64,000 nucleotides of DNA from Enoplolaimus lenunculus (Eukaryota; Nematoda; Enoplea; Enoplida; Thoracostomopsidae). Position 1 is the stretch's first letter. Each line of letters opens with the position of its first letter. The notes beneath the pieces are model-generated. The model was not told where the DNA came from. It worked only from the letters and a program-made list of their open reading frames with translations, and ran no database searches. The position numbers and the translations under genes were made by a program. The stretch spans positions 164,463 to 228,462 of the forward strand of contig JASANG010003737.1 of assembly GCA_030248215.1 (NCBI GenBank), read 5' to 3'. Positions 11,163-22,886 of this stretch are shown piece by piece.

Positions 11163-11800
11163 GTCTAACCAGGGTGCGACCGGATATCGGCTGCAGTTTA
11201 CTATCCCGCAAAAACCCGCATCCGGTTGCAGTATAAACCTACCGGATACCGGATTTCGGTGATGATTTCGCAAACCTCAAATTATTGTAAATTATGTCGT
11301 GAGATGTTATGTTTTCAGTCCCATTCCATGTAAGTATACAGTAGTGCAACAGAACCGATAAGGTATTTGAGCATACTTTGATTGTCCGAACATGGTATGG
11401 TTAGTAACGTGGCGATTAGGGTGGGAATTTGTATGATATGCAGTATTTTGTTGCGATATTTCGGTGAGTGTTCTTAATTGGTAAGAGAAAACAAGACAAA
11501 TATAGTAGAAATTTTTCAAATTTACATTACCTTGGTGTATTCTGTGTTATTACCATGTGCTTTACGTATGCTTGTTGCGACAATATCTTCATATATTTTG
11601 CGTGCATTATACTGTTGCCAACGAATAAATTGGTCTAAAGCAGTATTTTTTGCATATGGTGATAGACAGCGATTTGGATATTATTATAGGAACAAACCAA
11701 ATATTTGCAGCTTCACTGCACGTACCAGGGTGCAAAGCGGAACTGCATCATATCGGAATCGGAACAGCAAATACCTAAACTACAATCAATTATTGATAAG
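11163..11800. mobile_element. hAT-like MITE (family F), fragmentary
   Basis: Opens CAGGGTGCGACCGGATATCG, followed by CCGCATCCGG and CTACCGGATACCGG. A related CAGGGTGCAAAGCGGAACTG block lies at 11728-11747. The two may be the ends of one insertion or two insertions. No coding capacity. Confidence 0.4.
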
Positions 11801-13339
11801 TTAACTAATCGAAAACAATTATATAATAGATAAATGATGCTGAATTTTAGACAACCACATACATGTTACACCACGTATACCAACACATTACGCAATAAAC
11901 ATTTATTTTTCCACTGTTAGTCACCATATACGTATTACGTATATCGTAGTTCATGTTGATAGTTATCGTTCTGTATTCTAACTTGGCTCCGCTTGACACC
12001 AGCCCCGGCAAAACGGTGAAAACCCTGGCCTCTGGGCAACTCCAGTGCCTACCAAATAGCATGATTAAGTTTAATTTTTTGTTGAAACATACATTTAAAG
12101 ATCCGGCTCCGGTAACCGCGGAAGCTGGCTATTTAACTGTCTGATTCTGGCATCATTGAAACCTTGAAAGCCTTATATTACTTAGTTAACAAACCAAACA
12201 CACCAATCGCCGTCGTAAACCAAGTTTGAGTAATAGATAGCTGTCACCACTTTACCAGCAGGTACGCAGCCATATTCATACGAGGGCGCGACGGCATATC
12301 CGACCCCGGCAAAAAATCGGCATTCGGCTCCGGTATTCTAACTTGCCGGATGTTTTTGGAACTTAAAAAATTGAAACCTACATATTTCTTCTGTCAAACA
12401 TGCGTTGTAAATGTTTCCAATCTTTATTGGGTTACCGAGACTTATAGAGACCAAAATTCCACTACCTGCTGTTAGCTACGTTTAGTATAGTCAGTGTATG
12501 TCCAAAATTCGTAATAAAAACAAAAGAACCTAATGCAAAATTTGCTAGCTATATCTTCCACCAGACTAAGCCTCGACGGTATAGATTATAAAATAGAATA
12601 AATCCACTAAGAAGTTTGGTTTCGATCAGTGCATATAGATCACAGTTGCAGAGTCTTAAATAAAATCTTTATCATGCGACATGTAAGGGCAAAGTTTGTT
12701 TCTGGCCAAGTGACTGTGTCGGGATTGTACTAAGTTTTGCAACTTTAACTTCAGTCATAGAGACGGTTGATAAAATCAGCACAGATTTTTGGATACTACT
12801 GTAACTTTGCAGTGAGAAGTTTGACACCGGCTGGGCAACCAATTTATTAAAAATTTTGCCTGTAAATTTATGTCTTTTTTTGAGAAATTGACAGGACCAA
12901 GCTGTTGCCACTGTTCAAATATGTGGCAAAACATATTTTATTCCGGGCTTTAATTCACTAAATAATTATTCTGTGTATCAATTTTTTCAAACTAAGCAAT
13001 AAAACTACAATGCCCAGTTATATGCATTCAACGGTGCTCATTGAATTTCTGACATAGCTAGTGATGCATTGCAAAAACAAGTTGATAGGTGTGGGAATAA
13101 CACGATACACGAAAGCGGTCTCAACTTATCAGGACGCAAGAAGAAACACACTACGTTACACCAAGTGTAAACTGTGCTACGAAATTAAACTTTTTTCATT
13201 ACAGTTCAATTTAAACGTATTCAAAAACATTCATGTTACAGGTCCGATGGAAAATATCGACTCCGTCCGGGCTTGCAATCGCAAGCTTACGCACTGGCAG
13301 GAACGAGCTTAAGTATAAACTGCTAAACTATAATTTTTT
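11801..13339. other. Intergenic, repeat pieces only
   Basis: Contains CCCCGG repeat pieces near 12000-12020 and a GGCTCCGGTATTCTAACTTG element end near 12320-12355. The remainder (12400-13339) shows no gene that I can support. Confidence 0.4.
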
Positions 13340-14060
13340 GTTTATTCCATAGACGTATGCATTGTAAGCATGCGAGTGGAAGTATGTGCGATACGCTTGT
13401 CCTGTTGAATATTCAATGTGTTGTATGCAAGCCGGCAGCATACTTTCTGCCAAATATAGTCGGCAGTATATAATAGTAGTTCTGAAATGGTAAATTGCTG
13501 CCCTATGAACATGGTATCTAGTTGAAAATAGGATGGACGATCAAGGGACGACCTTGTTGAAAATAGGGGCATGCAGCATGTGAGATATGCTTGCCCTGGT
13601 GCATATGCAATGCACATTGTGTTGCATGCTTGCTGGCAGTATACGTGTCGCCAACTATAGTCGACTATAAAATCAGTTGGAGAAGTGGGCTACGCGGCAC
13701 AGTATTAACAGCGTCTACCTGACACGCAGAAGGTCGCTAATTCGAAACCACCCGTAACATGCTTTTCCAGCTGCGTAGTAAAAATGTCGGAAGTCCCGGT
13801 TTGTACCAAGACTGACGGAGAGATTTGCTTGTCCGTTATGTGTACGTCATGCAATATAGTACAGTGCACTCTATGTATGTATGTATGCTAGTGGGCAGCG
13901 TACGAATGACAAAAATAGTCGATGATAAAAGTATTTGGAGAGGTGAGCTGCATAGAGCAGTGGTAGATGGTTATCTTGGTGTATATGCAATATATACAAT
14001 GTACATCGTGTTGTAGGAAAGCAGATAAAGAGGCAGGCTACGTGACGCAGTGGTAGACCG
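13340..14060. repeat. Cluster of degenerate tRNA-like SINE repeats
   Basis: The phrase GCTGGCAGTATACG/GCCGGCAGCATAC recurs several times (about 13430, 13635, 13890 and again at 14710-14730). At 13685-13755 a tRNA-like segment reads GGGCTACGCGGCACAGT, then CTAATTCGAAACCACCC, resembling A and B boxes of RNA polymerase III promoters. A second one, GGCTACGTGACGCAGTGGTA, lies at 14036-14055. I infer decayed tRNA-derived SINEs, not functional tRNAs. Confidence 0.4.
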
Positions 14061-14347
14061 AAACCGGCCATAAAAATTCTGTCTCGGTCAAATTTTCAAA
14101 ATTATTGTAAGGATTATTCGTAGTGTTTTGCGTTTTTCATACGACAGACACAGACAGATGAAAGTTTATTCATCAAGACATGTATATCGCATAGGCAATT
14201 CCACACAGTAGAAATGCATATTTAAAGGAATATACTCTAATTAGGCAAAAAGGGGGTAAGTAACCTCACTTATATTTGCTTATCTTACGTTAGAGATTGC
14301 GGTCGAATGAAAGTAAACTGTTTAGGTTAGTGTGTCTTAAGAGATTG

Positions 14348-14665
14348 CTAAAATTTTTTAGCATTTGAATCCTTTATTAATGGCAACTGATCTACATGAC
14401 TTGGAAGCGAGTTCCACACTGGTACGGTCCGTACAAAATAGCTAAAGCGACGTGGATCTGAACACGATTTAGGCATTCTTAATTTAAAAGTATGGCCTCT
14501 ATTATGGTCATTTAGGGAAAATAACACAAAATCTCTAGCCTCTAACCCAATATCATGATACAGTAGCTTACAAAATAGTACCAAATCATTCTTACGTCTC
14601 CTTCGTTCCAACGGTTCAAGACCAAAAATTTGGTGAAAGTTATGATAAATAAGCATGTGCGACAT
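14348..14665 (-). pseudogene. LINE ORF2 C-terminal remnant
   Basis: About 105 aa open frame with the motif order LGLEPLERRRRKNDLV-like, then LFCKLLYHDIGLE, HTFKLRMPKS, SDPRRFSYFVRTVPVWNSLP and a final NAKKF. This is the conserved C-terminal tail that follows the reverse transcriptase in non-LTR retrotransposons of the Jockey/CR1/I type. No reverse transcriptase core is seen upstream on this strand, so it is a 5'-truncated copy, as is usual for LINEs. The frame is still open, which suggests a fairly recent insertion. Confidence 0.8.
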
Positions 14666-15227
14666 GCTTCTCCGTTATGAACACATGCAGTATAGTGTAG
14701 CACACTGTATGTATGCTAGCCGGCAGCATACGATCAATATATAGTTAACGATATTATTAGCTTCTTAGCGCGTTTCGTCGCTTCTTGAACACATCTTTTG
14801 TTGTGCTTTTGACCTAAAAAATATTAGGTCCTCATTTGGTTTAGGGGTTAAAACCAAAGAACATTGTTTTTGTAAAAAATTTTTAATATATTCGTGCTAG
14901 GCTTTGACAAATTGTTATAAAAATTTTCATCTTGACACACCCGAAGTAAAGTGTACCTATAGAACTAGCATGGTATTCAAAATATTTAATCGAGAGCGTA
15001 GCAGTGTAGGAGCTGGTGTAGGACCGTGATCTTAAAGCCAGATAATTACAATACACAAATTAACAGATTTATGATATGTATGTGTTAGTAATAAAAAATT
15101 TCAGTAAAATGGGTAACCCCACTTATATTTACTTATCTTGACACTTAATATTTAGTGCGATAGGAAGCATATGTAACTCAGAAACGTGCCTCAGGGAATT
15201 TAGAAAGATCAAGCTTATTTACAACAG
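14666..15227. other. Intergenic, nothing seen apart from repeat scraps
   Basis: One GCCGGCAGCATACG SINE-like scrap at 14708-14725. No gene. Confidence 0.4.
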
Positions 15228-15515
15228 CACCAGGGTGATACCAGATATGTGGCAAAAATCGATATCTGTACCGGTTGCGGTATCCAGTATAAACTTACCA
15301 GACATTTACGGTTGTGGTTCTGAATACCATAATACTGCTTATGACAAGTGGACATATATATTATTTATAATCTTGCTGCGATTATTATTCCGGGCAAGTA
15401 ATGTTAAGTTCTTCAAGAGTTGAAATGGTATGGGAAATCCTAGCGAACAATTAGTTTTAATTCAATAACCATATACTCAATTACTTTTAACATCCGGTTA
15501 ATATCCGGTTAAGGT
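15228..15515. mobile_element. hAT-like MITE (family F), decayed copy
   Basis: Left part CACCAGGGTGATACCAG with ATCGATATCTGTACCGG and TTACCAGACATTTACGG; right part AACATCCGGTTAATATCCGG. It lies about 350 bp upstream of eIF1. Confidence 0.4.
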
Positions 15516-15868
15516 AAAAAAATTCAATATGCAGCTACGGTTGCGCTTTCTGGAGCCGTGGATTTTACTGACTTGCTTCAGTATACGAACTTCCTTCGTC
15601 AAAAACAAATTTGAATTTTTTAAATATTTGGATTGCGAATATATTATGTATTGTATTTGAGATGGAAATCCGTTATACAAGAACGACCAGTATTCTTTGC
15701 TATCGAGCCGGAGCCGTATATTGAAGTATCCATCTCCTGCTCGGATAACGTTTAACGATGTTGAGCTTATAATAGTAAACTATTTGTTATTGCAGTGAAC
15801 GTAGGGAAAAGTGCGTATATATATTAATTTGATTTACAACGGACGTAATTCGTCATTGTTTTATACAG

Positions 15869-16791
15869 ATGTCTATAGCAAACTTAAACAGGAAAGAACC
15901 ATTTGATGCATTTGATGAGGACGAGGGACCCAAGCAAGGGCTAATTCATATCAGGTAAATTCTGTCGAAAACGAAATATTCATATATATTAATTGTATAA
16001 TAACCTTGTTAACTGGAACTATCAAATGCCTGAAATCATCGTAACGATCAAACAAAAGTACTTTCAAAAGCTATGTGTAAGAGCTACGTATATATTATTG
16101 TTTGCAATATTTTAAAGTGTGTATTATATTGTATTTCTTCAGGATACAACAGCGAACAGGACGGAAAACAATAACCACAGTGCAAGGAATTAGTCCCGAT
16201 TACGAACTTAAAAAGATTGTAAGATATCTCAAGAAGCAATACTCGTGCAATGGCACAGGTTAGTTTTTGTATGCTTCATTATAATAACGTGCAAATGCTA
16301 AGACCGATTTATTTGTACAATGCCTGTTTTGTATACCTGTTACCTTGTTTATTTGAATTGGACCTGTAAATGTGAGTGTATTATGTGCCATGTAGCAACC
16401 GGACCTGAACACAAGTTTAAACAGAGAACTGCTGTTAAATTCTGTTATATTCATAAACTAAATTGTGAAAAGTGGTACTAAAACAATATTCAGAACTGAA
16501 GTTGAATCTGGCTTTGTGTTAACTGTTGGTTAGTGTGCAGAAAAGATAACTAACGAAACGAGGATGTGGGTGAAAAAGAGTATTGATGATTTGGCGTTGT
16601 GTTCGTCTCTTGCAGTTAAACTGCAGATTCCCATTGTTATTTTTTGTTTCAAAATCACTGTTTCAGTGGTAGATCATCCAGAATATGGTGAAGTGATACA
16701 GGTGACCGGAGATCAGAGGAATAGCATAAAAGAATTTTTAGTTAAAGTAGGCATCGCTAAAGAAGATAATGTAAAAGTTCATGGTTTTTAA
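15869..16791 (+). CDS. eIF1: Translation initiation factor eIF1 (SUI1), three exons
   Basis: Exons 15869-15954, 16143-16258 and 16667-16791 give 108 aa (human eIF1 has 113). The protein binds the 40S subunit near the P site, keeps the scanning complex open and enforces AUG choice. The SUI1 fold is plain: IHIRIQQRTGRKTITTVQGI, then the basic loop, KKQYSCNGT, VVDHPEYGEVIQVTGDQR and the invariant ending KVHGF. Introns use GTAAAT/CAG and GTTAGT/CAG borders, and both fall at family-typical places (after IHIR and after CNGT). The start ATG directly follows TTTTATACAG, which looks like a splice acceptor, so a 5'UTR intron or trans-spliced leader is likely. An ATTAAA signal lies about 70 bp past the stop. 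The N-terminus (MSIANLNRKEPFDAFDEDEG) is slightly shorter than in vertebrates. Very secure. Confidence 0.96.
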
Positions 16792-16858
16792 TTGTTTGTT
16801 TTTGCGTAAAATTATAGTTTATGTACAGTGTATATTTTTGTTCGCTAATATTGTTGTC

Positions 16859-16864
16859 ATTAAA
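16859..16864 (+). terminator. Poly(A) signal of eIF1 (ATTAAA)
   Basis: ATTAAA lies about 68 bp beyond the eIF1 stop codon, in T-rich sequence. It is the only close hexamer downstream. Confidence 0.5.
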
Positions 16865-18035
16865 TCTATATTAGACTGGAGATTCGTTTAGTCTGTTGTT
16901 ACATTCTGGTCGGTGCGACATTCTTCCCATCAATATAATTTTATAATTTTCACTGGATGTGAGTGAATTACAAATTGCGCCTGTTCAGCATACAATATTG
17001 CCAGTTTGCATATTCTGAATCCATAGCTTGTTTTGTTATTTGACTAAGTATGTTGTCGTTGGTTCCTGAATTTGTTTCTATTCAATAGAAGGTACGTTAT
17101 TAAAACATAGGCTGGTAATACTATTAGGGTCGTCATGTTTTCTGGTAGGACTGTAAAAGAGTAAGTCTATATTTTACGCCGAATTTTTTGGTTAGATTTT
17201 AGCTTTAAATACAGCTACGATCTTTAAACTAACATTGGCCAAAAAGAGTTAAAGTGTCGCGCAAAGAAGCTATTGAGGACAATCGTACCTTTTGTTTTTG
17301 ACTATGTTTGTCAGTAAAATTTTTATCAATGAGTTCTCAATTAATAATGTTTTTCTGCTTTCTCATGAGCGTGCATATGTTCACTTTGGTGTACTTACGC
17401 TGGGTATTCGACAGTTGCGTGTATTCCTTTAACTTAACCCCGTTGGGACTCTTATTTAATATCGCTCCGTGAGCCGTCCTGCTCTCCAGCCCAAAGACAG
17501 CAAACGTGACGGCGTAAACTGAATCGCTACAACTGTATACTAGATTTTGTTAGCCGAGATTCCACTTGTAGATTTCCTCAACCCACGTGTTTTACATCCA
17601 CCCGCACAATTGAAATGTGAGGAAAACTTCATTTGAAATATTACTTTACAATCTGAACAAATACCGCTACAAGGAACCTAAACAACATGGGGGAATCCTG
17701 GCACAAAACCCTCGCAGAGATCGATTTCATATTAAGTGCCAAGCACACAGTTATATACTTTATTAGAAATAGCTGTACCATGGCGTGATCGTTTAGCCCC
17801 AAAGGGAGAGTTGAGACCAGAAATCTCCCTTTTTATACTTGGAAGAGACACGAGGTCAGGAATATTTCAGCCAGAGAAGGCAACTTCTGTTAAATAACAA
17901 TGGCGATTTGAAATGCAGCAGCTTAAGCGATTTTGAAATGGCTACATATTGATATGCATGTACACTTAATAGGCGCGGTCCGATGTGTTACGGCGTCCTC
18001 GTTCAAAACCACAATCGAAACCCACGCTCCACCAC
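16865..18035. other. Intergenic, nothing seen
   Basis: No ORF of note and no recognised repeat until the MITE pair at 18036. Confidence 0.4.
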
Positions 18036-18320
18036 CCTTCATTACTGAAATATATCCGCTACTGCAACTGTTCGTTGAATAAAACGCTTATTGGTCATGT
18101 GTCAGTAGCTTGAGAGATAATGCAAGGTTATATTTGTGAATGTACTTGCTTTCAAAATTAAAGTAAGCTTTAAAGTTTCAAACTGAAATTATTTGGTCAT
18201 GGAGTCATTTATGCGGTACGATTAGGAATAATAGACATTTATGGACTCTAATTAGGGTTTACGGACTTTGTCCGCTTTCAGACTCTTATTAGGGATACGG
18301 ATTCCTACTGATTGGGACTC
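18036..18320 (-). mobile_element. TA-type MITE (family B), inverted partial copy
   Basis: Reverse-oriented match to the body of the full copy at 39416-39836: ATTTATGGACTCTAATTAGG, ACTTTGTCCGC, GATTGGGACTCAAAAT. It forms a head-to-head pair with the copy at 18397. Confidence 0.65.
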
Positions 18321-18396
18321 AAAATAGGAACCCCGATTGTTTTGGATTTTAGACAATTTGTAAGAAAGAGTTTTGGCTGCCCCATCGAGATCACTA

Positions 18397-18725
18397 CTGT
18401 ATTGACCCGAATAAGAGGGGGAGGGGTAATAAGAGGGGGGTCCCCATTTTGAGTTGGAATCAATTGGAGTCTGTATCCCTAATAAGAGTCTGTAAGCGGA
18501 TAGAGTCCCTAAACCGTAATTAGAGTCCATAAATGTCAACTATCCCGAATTGTAGCGCATAAATGACTCCAGGACCAAATAATTTGAGTTCGAAACTTTA
18601 AAGCGTAGTTAAATTTTGAAAGTACATTCCTAAGTATAACCTTGTATAATCGCTCAAGCTATTGATACAAGACAAATTAACGTTTATTCAACGGATAATT
18701 GCAGTACCGGATATATATCAGTACC
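18397..18725 (+). mobile_element. TA-type MITE (family B), forward partial copy
   Basis: Begins TACTGTATTGACCCGAATAA with GAGGGGG, continues with AGAGTCCCTAAACC and GAGTCCATAAATGTCAA, and reaches CCGGATATATATCAG. About 80 bp separates it from the inverted neighbour, so the two could fold into a hairpin. Confidence 0.65.
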
Positions 18726-18785
18726 CTATCCGCGTACAAACTCTTTTTAGAGATACGGACTCCTATTGATTGGGACTCAAAATGG

Positions 18786-18876
18786 GGACCCGGTGGAGTC
18801 GAATTTGACTCGTTTTGTGTACTCCCGCAGACCCTATTTCGGAGAGAGTCAATTTGACTCACCGTTTTTTGTAGTG
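18786..18876. mobile_element. Palindromic MITE (family D), half copy
   Basis: GTGGAGTCGAATTTGACTCG through GTCAATTTGACTCACCG to TTTTTTGTAGTGTA, which is the right half of the 42387-42595 element. Confidence 0.65.
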
Positions 18877-19191
18877 TACTTTCTTGCTATGACAATGGCT
18901 ACAACGTAACTAAACCTGAAATAAGAATTCGATACTCAGTCATTGTATTAAATCCATTCGATTAAAAGTTCATAAATTTTGACAGTAAAGCCAGCGATGT
19001 TCTTGTAGGTGGTAAGTTTTTTCTATATAACACAAAGTGTCAGTGCTGTTTCAACGTATAACAACACTAATGTTTTATGGAATTTTAGACATTGCTTCTT
19101 AGTATTTTTGTGAGTGTGAAATTACTTTATCACAAAATTAACTTAATAAAACCTAAATCATTTTAATATTGCAAGTTAAACATTCGTCAAA

Positions 19192-19557
19192 ATGGCGTAT
19201 AGCAAAGATCCAGCAAAACCCGGGGTAGCGACTGATGACGAAACTGTACATCGTATTCGTATCACACTGACGTCATTGCAGGTGAAAAGTTTAGAAAAAG
19301 TATGCGCAGAATTGATCCGCGGCGCACGCGATAAAGATTTAATCGTACGCGGTCCAATTCGAATGCCAACCAAAGTCCTGCGGATTACGTGCAGGAAAAC
19401 GCCGTGCGGTGAGGGTTCAAAAACGTGGGATCATTTTCAAATGCGAATTCACAAGCGAATTATCAACCTGCATTCGCCGTCTGAAATTTTAAAACAAATT
19501 ACGTCGATTTCAATTGAACCTGGTGTTGATGTTGAAGTTACTATAGCTGATAATTAA
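19192..19557 (+). CDS. RPS20: Small ribosomal subunit protein uS10 (RPS20), single exon
   Basis: Complete 121-aa protein of the head of the 40S subunit, where uS10 sits beside uS3. The start AAAATGG is a good context. The sequence is colinear with animal RPS20 throughout: [19 protein letters not shown], then [37 protein letters not shown] and ending [14 protein letters not shown]. All family-conserved blocks are present without a break. The coding region has no intron, whereas animal RPS20 genes usually have several. A 5'UTR intron cannot be excluded: TTTTAATATTGCAAG lies just before the start. No poly(A) tail or target duplication is obvious, so a retrocopy is possible but unproven. The MITE at 18786 ends about 315 bp upstream and may bound the promoter. 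Confidence 0.96.
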   Translation: MAYSKDPAKPGVATDDETVHRIRITLTSLQVKSLEKVCAELIRGARDKDLIVRGPIRMPTKVLRITCRKTPCGEGSKTWDHFQMRIHKRIINLHSPSEILKQITSISIEPGVDVEVTIADN

Positions 19558-19998
19558 ATATTTTGTTAAGTAAATATGTCTGAATTTGACTGTTCGTCTT
19601 CTAGTGCATTGTTCACCTAAGGGTGTAGCCTCCTGGGGTGTTTAATAGTAGCCGTTGGGTATTATTTTTTTAATTTTAAAACCAATATTTATTTGTTTGT
19701 ACCGAAAATTGTACATGATTAGTTTTTAGGATTTGTGGCCGGCGCGAGTTATATACATTTATACTGGTAGTACAATTAGTGTACCTAGAAAGTAAACTGT
19801 ATTAATTTTGAATAACTGAATTGATTTTTTACAAATTCTTTTAAATACAAGAAACATTCGCGTTCACACAAATTAGTTGTGTTTATTTGTGAAATTAATG
19901 ATTTTATGGAAATTCATAGTAACGGTTACATCATGTCTTGTTCGTTTTCTATCAAATTTTCGTTGCATTCGTTATGTTGTTATCAAAAAATTTATGAA

Positions 19999-20004
19999 AA
20001 ATAA
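19999..20004 (+). terminator. Poly(A) signal AATAAA downstream of uS10
   Basis: AATAAA within GAAAAATAAAACATTTG, about 440 bp past the stop. It is the nearest canonical hexamer, which would make a rather long 3'UTR for a ribosomal protein gene. Confidence 0.35.
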
Positions 20005-20236
20005 AACATTTGAGTACTGCGATTGAAAGGCTTTGGTTCTGTTATGATTATATGAGCGTTAAGTGTAAACATTCTGCGATGCCTTCGATGCAAGATGTAA
20101 TACTTTTCAACTTAGCTCATAAGCTAAAACTACTGAACGAACCGTGTTGTGATCAATCTGTGATAGGTATGAACGTTTCCCGGCTGTGGTTTCAGCAATT
20201 CTCGAACCTTTATTTGTGTGATTTAATAAATTTGTT

Positions 20237-20860
20237 TGTTTTACCGGATAGTTAAGGTTGTGGTCCCAAATTCCGTAAAACTGCTTTTGCCAAGTGGACA
20301 TATTTAACATCTTGCTTCAATCACCATTCTGGGCATTTAGTTTCCCTGCGTAATTTGAATAGGGCAAAAAATCTAAGCTAACGACTAATTTAATTCACTA
20401 AACGTGATTTTGCGCGACTCAAATACGTTGAACACTTCAAATTTACATGTTATATTCGGTTCCGGTAAAAATTCAATATCCGGCCGCACACTGGCTATGG
20501 GCCCTGGTGGCATTATTTAATGTTGCGAATATATGTTACTGATTTAAACTTCATTGTTTAGATTTTTGATTTCACGGCGTTTCAAAATTTTAGCTTCTTG
20601 ACTTGCTCGGAAATGCCGTTGCAGCAACACAAACCAAGCTTGATTTCTAATCAGTTAAAGAATTATCCTTGTGTTTTGTTGTTAGAAAATTTGCATCTTA
20701 TGCTTTTAATGTCTAGTATTTCTGCAAGCCGCAAGCAGTTTTTTTGATGTTCCCGAACACAACCGCAAATTGTCAGCATCCTATTGGTCTATACCGGATA
20801 CGAATATCGTTTTTGCCGGATATTAAATTGAACAATGTATTCGGTTGCTCCCTGGAGACA
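20237..20860. mobile_element. hAT-like MITE (family F), copies
   Basis: TTTACCGGATAGTTAAGG at left, TTCAATATCCGGCCGCACACTG at 20468-20492, then a second set GGTCTATACCGGATACGAAT and TTGCCGGATATT ending near GGTTGCTCCCTGG at 20855. Two copies, or one copy interrupted. Confidence 0.45.
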
Positions 20861-21839
20861 GTATATGTTTGGTTTATGACAAATTGTGGCTAAACCAGAG
20901 ACAAAACGTTGAGTTTTTCGAAAAGTCAAATTTGTGGCAAAATAATTGGCTTTGTTTCAGGGTAACATATGTTGCATAATTGCTTCTAAATAAAATTGGT
21001 CTGTTCAGGAAGTCGACTAAGTGGTTTCGAATGCATGTTTAAAACGGAAACGACATGGGTTTTTATTTTAATTGCCTTGACATGTATGGTATGAACGTTC
21101 TTATTAATAGCTAATGCACCTACCTGTAAAGAACTAGAGTTCCGTTGTGGAATATTGATTAGTGGGTACAGGGAACTTAAAGAAACGCAGTTTCTTAAGA
21201 GAAAAATAGGCAAACTGGTAGCCATGGTTCAATAATGCAGTGCCGTTACCTGACGATAATAAATAGATAATAATGACCTACGCCTAAGCTGGAGTTGATT
21301 TATTTATGTGTTAATTTTTAAAAACAAAACATTTTTGTTGATTTGGTTCGATACTTTGAGTTTCATTGTTTTGCAAGCCAAGCAATGTTTGTGACTCATT
21401 GGTTTGGTTTGGTTTCACATGCCTGTATTGTTTCCAACAGGATTTTTTTCTTGTCTTGCATTGAAATGTAACGTCATATGGAAATTGACGTGCGATGTCG
21501 CACGGTGCCGTATGAGATTAAAATATTCGAAATGTAGTGGCACCCGTATTCAAATTTTAGTTTGTGAAATATATACATACTGCAATGGTTGGCGAAGGTA
21601 CAGCATTTGGAGGTCGTCTAGGAATTAGAGGAAAACTGGCCTATTTTTTAGCTCTGAACGAGCTGAGTTCAACGGTACCACTTTTATGGCCACCGCCGCA
21701 TGTCAACGGTTCAAAAGTTATGACCCTCGAAATTATAATACAAACATGCTGAGATTTGAAGAAGTATCTATCATTCACATGTTCAAAAATGTAAGCGCTA
21801 CCAAGTTTATTTGTTGTACAAATTTGGTAGGTGGTTGTG

Positions 21840-22193
21840 AATGTTTTATGTAACAAAAAGTTAAAATTTAAATAGTCATCATAACTTTTGAATCAGGATC
21901 ATGCAGCCTGAAAAATGGCACCACAGAACTTAGCGCGTCGAGATCTATAAAATAAACTACTTTTCATTAAATTCCCAGGGGTCCATATTCCGTAAAGTTT
22001 TCGTTCCAAATCCATTTTTTGCAAAAGTGGAAGTTCCTAGTGCCGGGCAAAAGTTACAATATTTAGTAGGTAATCAAATTGGTGAAAATATATGGTTCTT
22101 TTTTGTGAGTACAAACATAGCTGAACCACAGCTATTGAACAATTTTAATATATTTTCACTGCGTAGCACCGATGCTAAAAATAAACAGCTCGT

Positions 22194-22237
<44 letters not shown>

Positions 22238-22505
22238 GAGCCTCTCCGCTAAGCCTACGACTAAACTTTAGTTAACACGTAAGTTTTGGCCGTAAGCACA
22301 AGCTTTAAGCTTCTCAGTCTTTGAGTCCTGTTTTATATAGTAAAAAGTTAAAATGTAAAGGCAGTAGCTTTTGAACTTTGGGGTCCTGCAGCGTTAACGA
22401 TGACGCCGCTAAGCTTAACTTGTCGAAATCTATAAAATGAGCTACAGTCTAATTTTTATGTGGTCCATATTCCGTACTTTTGTCCAACAATTCTTAGGAT
22501 TGTAC
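21840..22505. repeat. Diverged direct repeat of about 170 bp
   Basis: Positions 21855-22000 and 22340-22475 share the same order of words: AAAAAGTTAAAATTTAAA, ACTTTTGAA, GATCATGCAGC or GGTCCTGCAGC, TCGARATCTATAAAAT, GAGCTAC or AAACTAC, and GGTCCATATTCCGTA. No coding sense. Probably an old tandem duplication or two copies of an undefined repeat. Confidence 0.5.
22194..22238. repeat. (TAA)n microsatellite
   Basis: About 14 perfect TAA units between GTGT and GAGCC. Confidence 0.95.
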
Positions 22506-22886
22506 TATATTTAGACGAGGACGAGTTGGCCCGTTATTATATACAGTACAGTTTCATCGGTGTATGCGTTTGCCGTAATTTTTGAAAACGTGTCACTTTC
22601 TGTAAGAATTTGTACGGTGTTTTTACGTGTTTTACCAACTTAAACCTCTAAAGTTCTTAGACAAAAATTATAAAGAAGGGTTTGACCTCTAAGTCCCTCT
22701 GGCTATATCGTTGATGTTGTTGCTGTTCAGATTCGCAGATTGTGTGCTACTTAACATTAAGTAAAATTGTCGCTATTTACGCAATTTATTATTAATGTTT
22801 TTCTTATGAGATTTTGGATGTAAAGTGTGTCGAAATAGGTTCATATTCTTGTGACACAGTAACGGCAAACAATATAGTGGCGTAGT
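22506..22886. promoter_or_regulatory. Upstream region of the caspase gene
   Basis: No gene or recognised repeat. This is the expected promoter and 5'UTR of the caspase. A clear TATA box is not evident. Confidence 0.3.
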
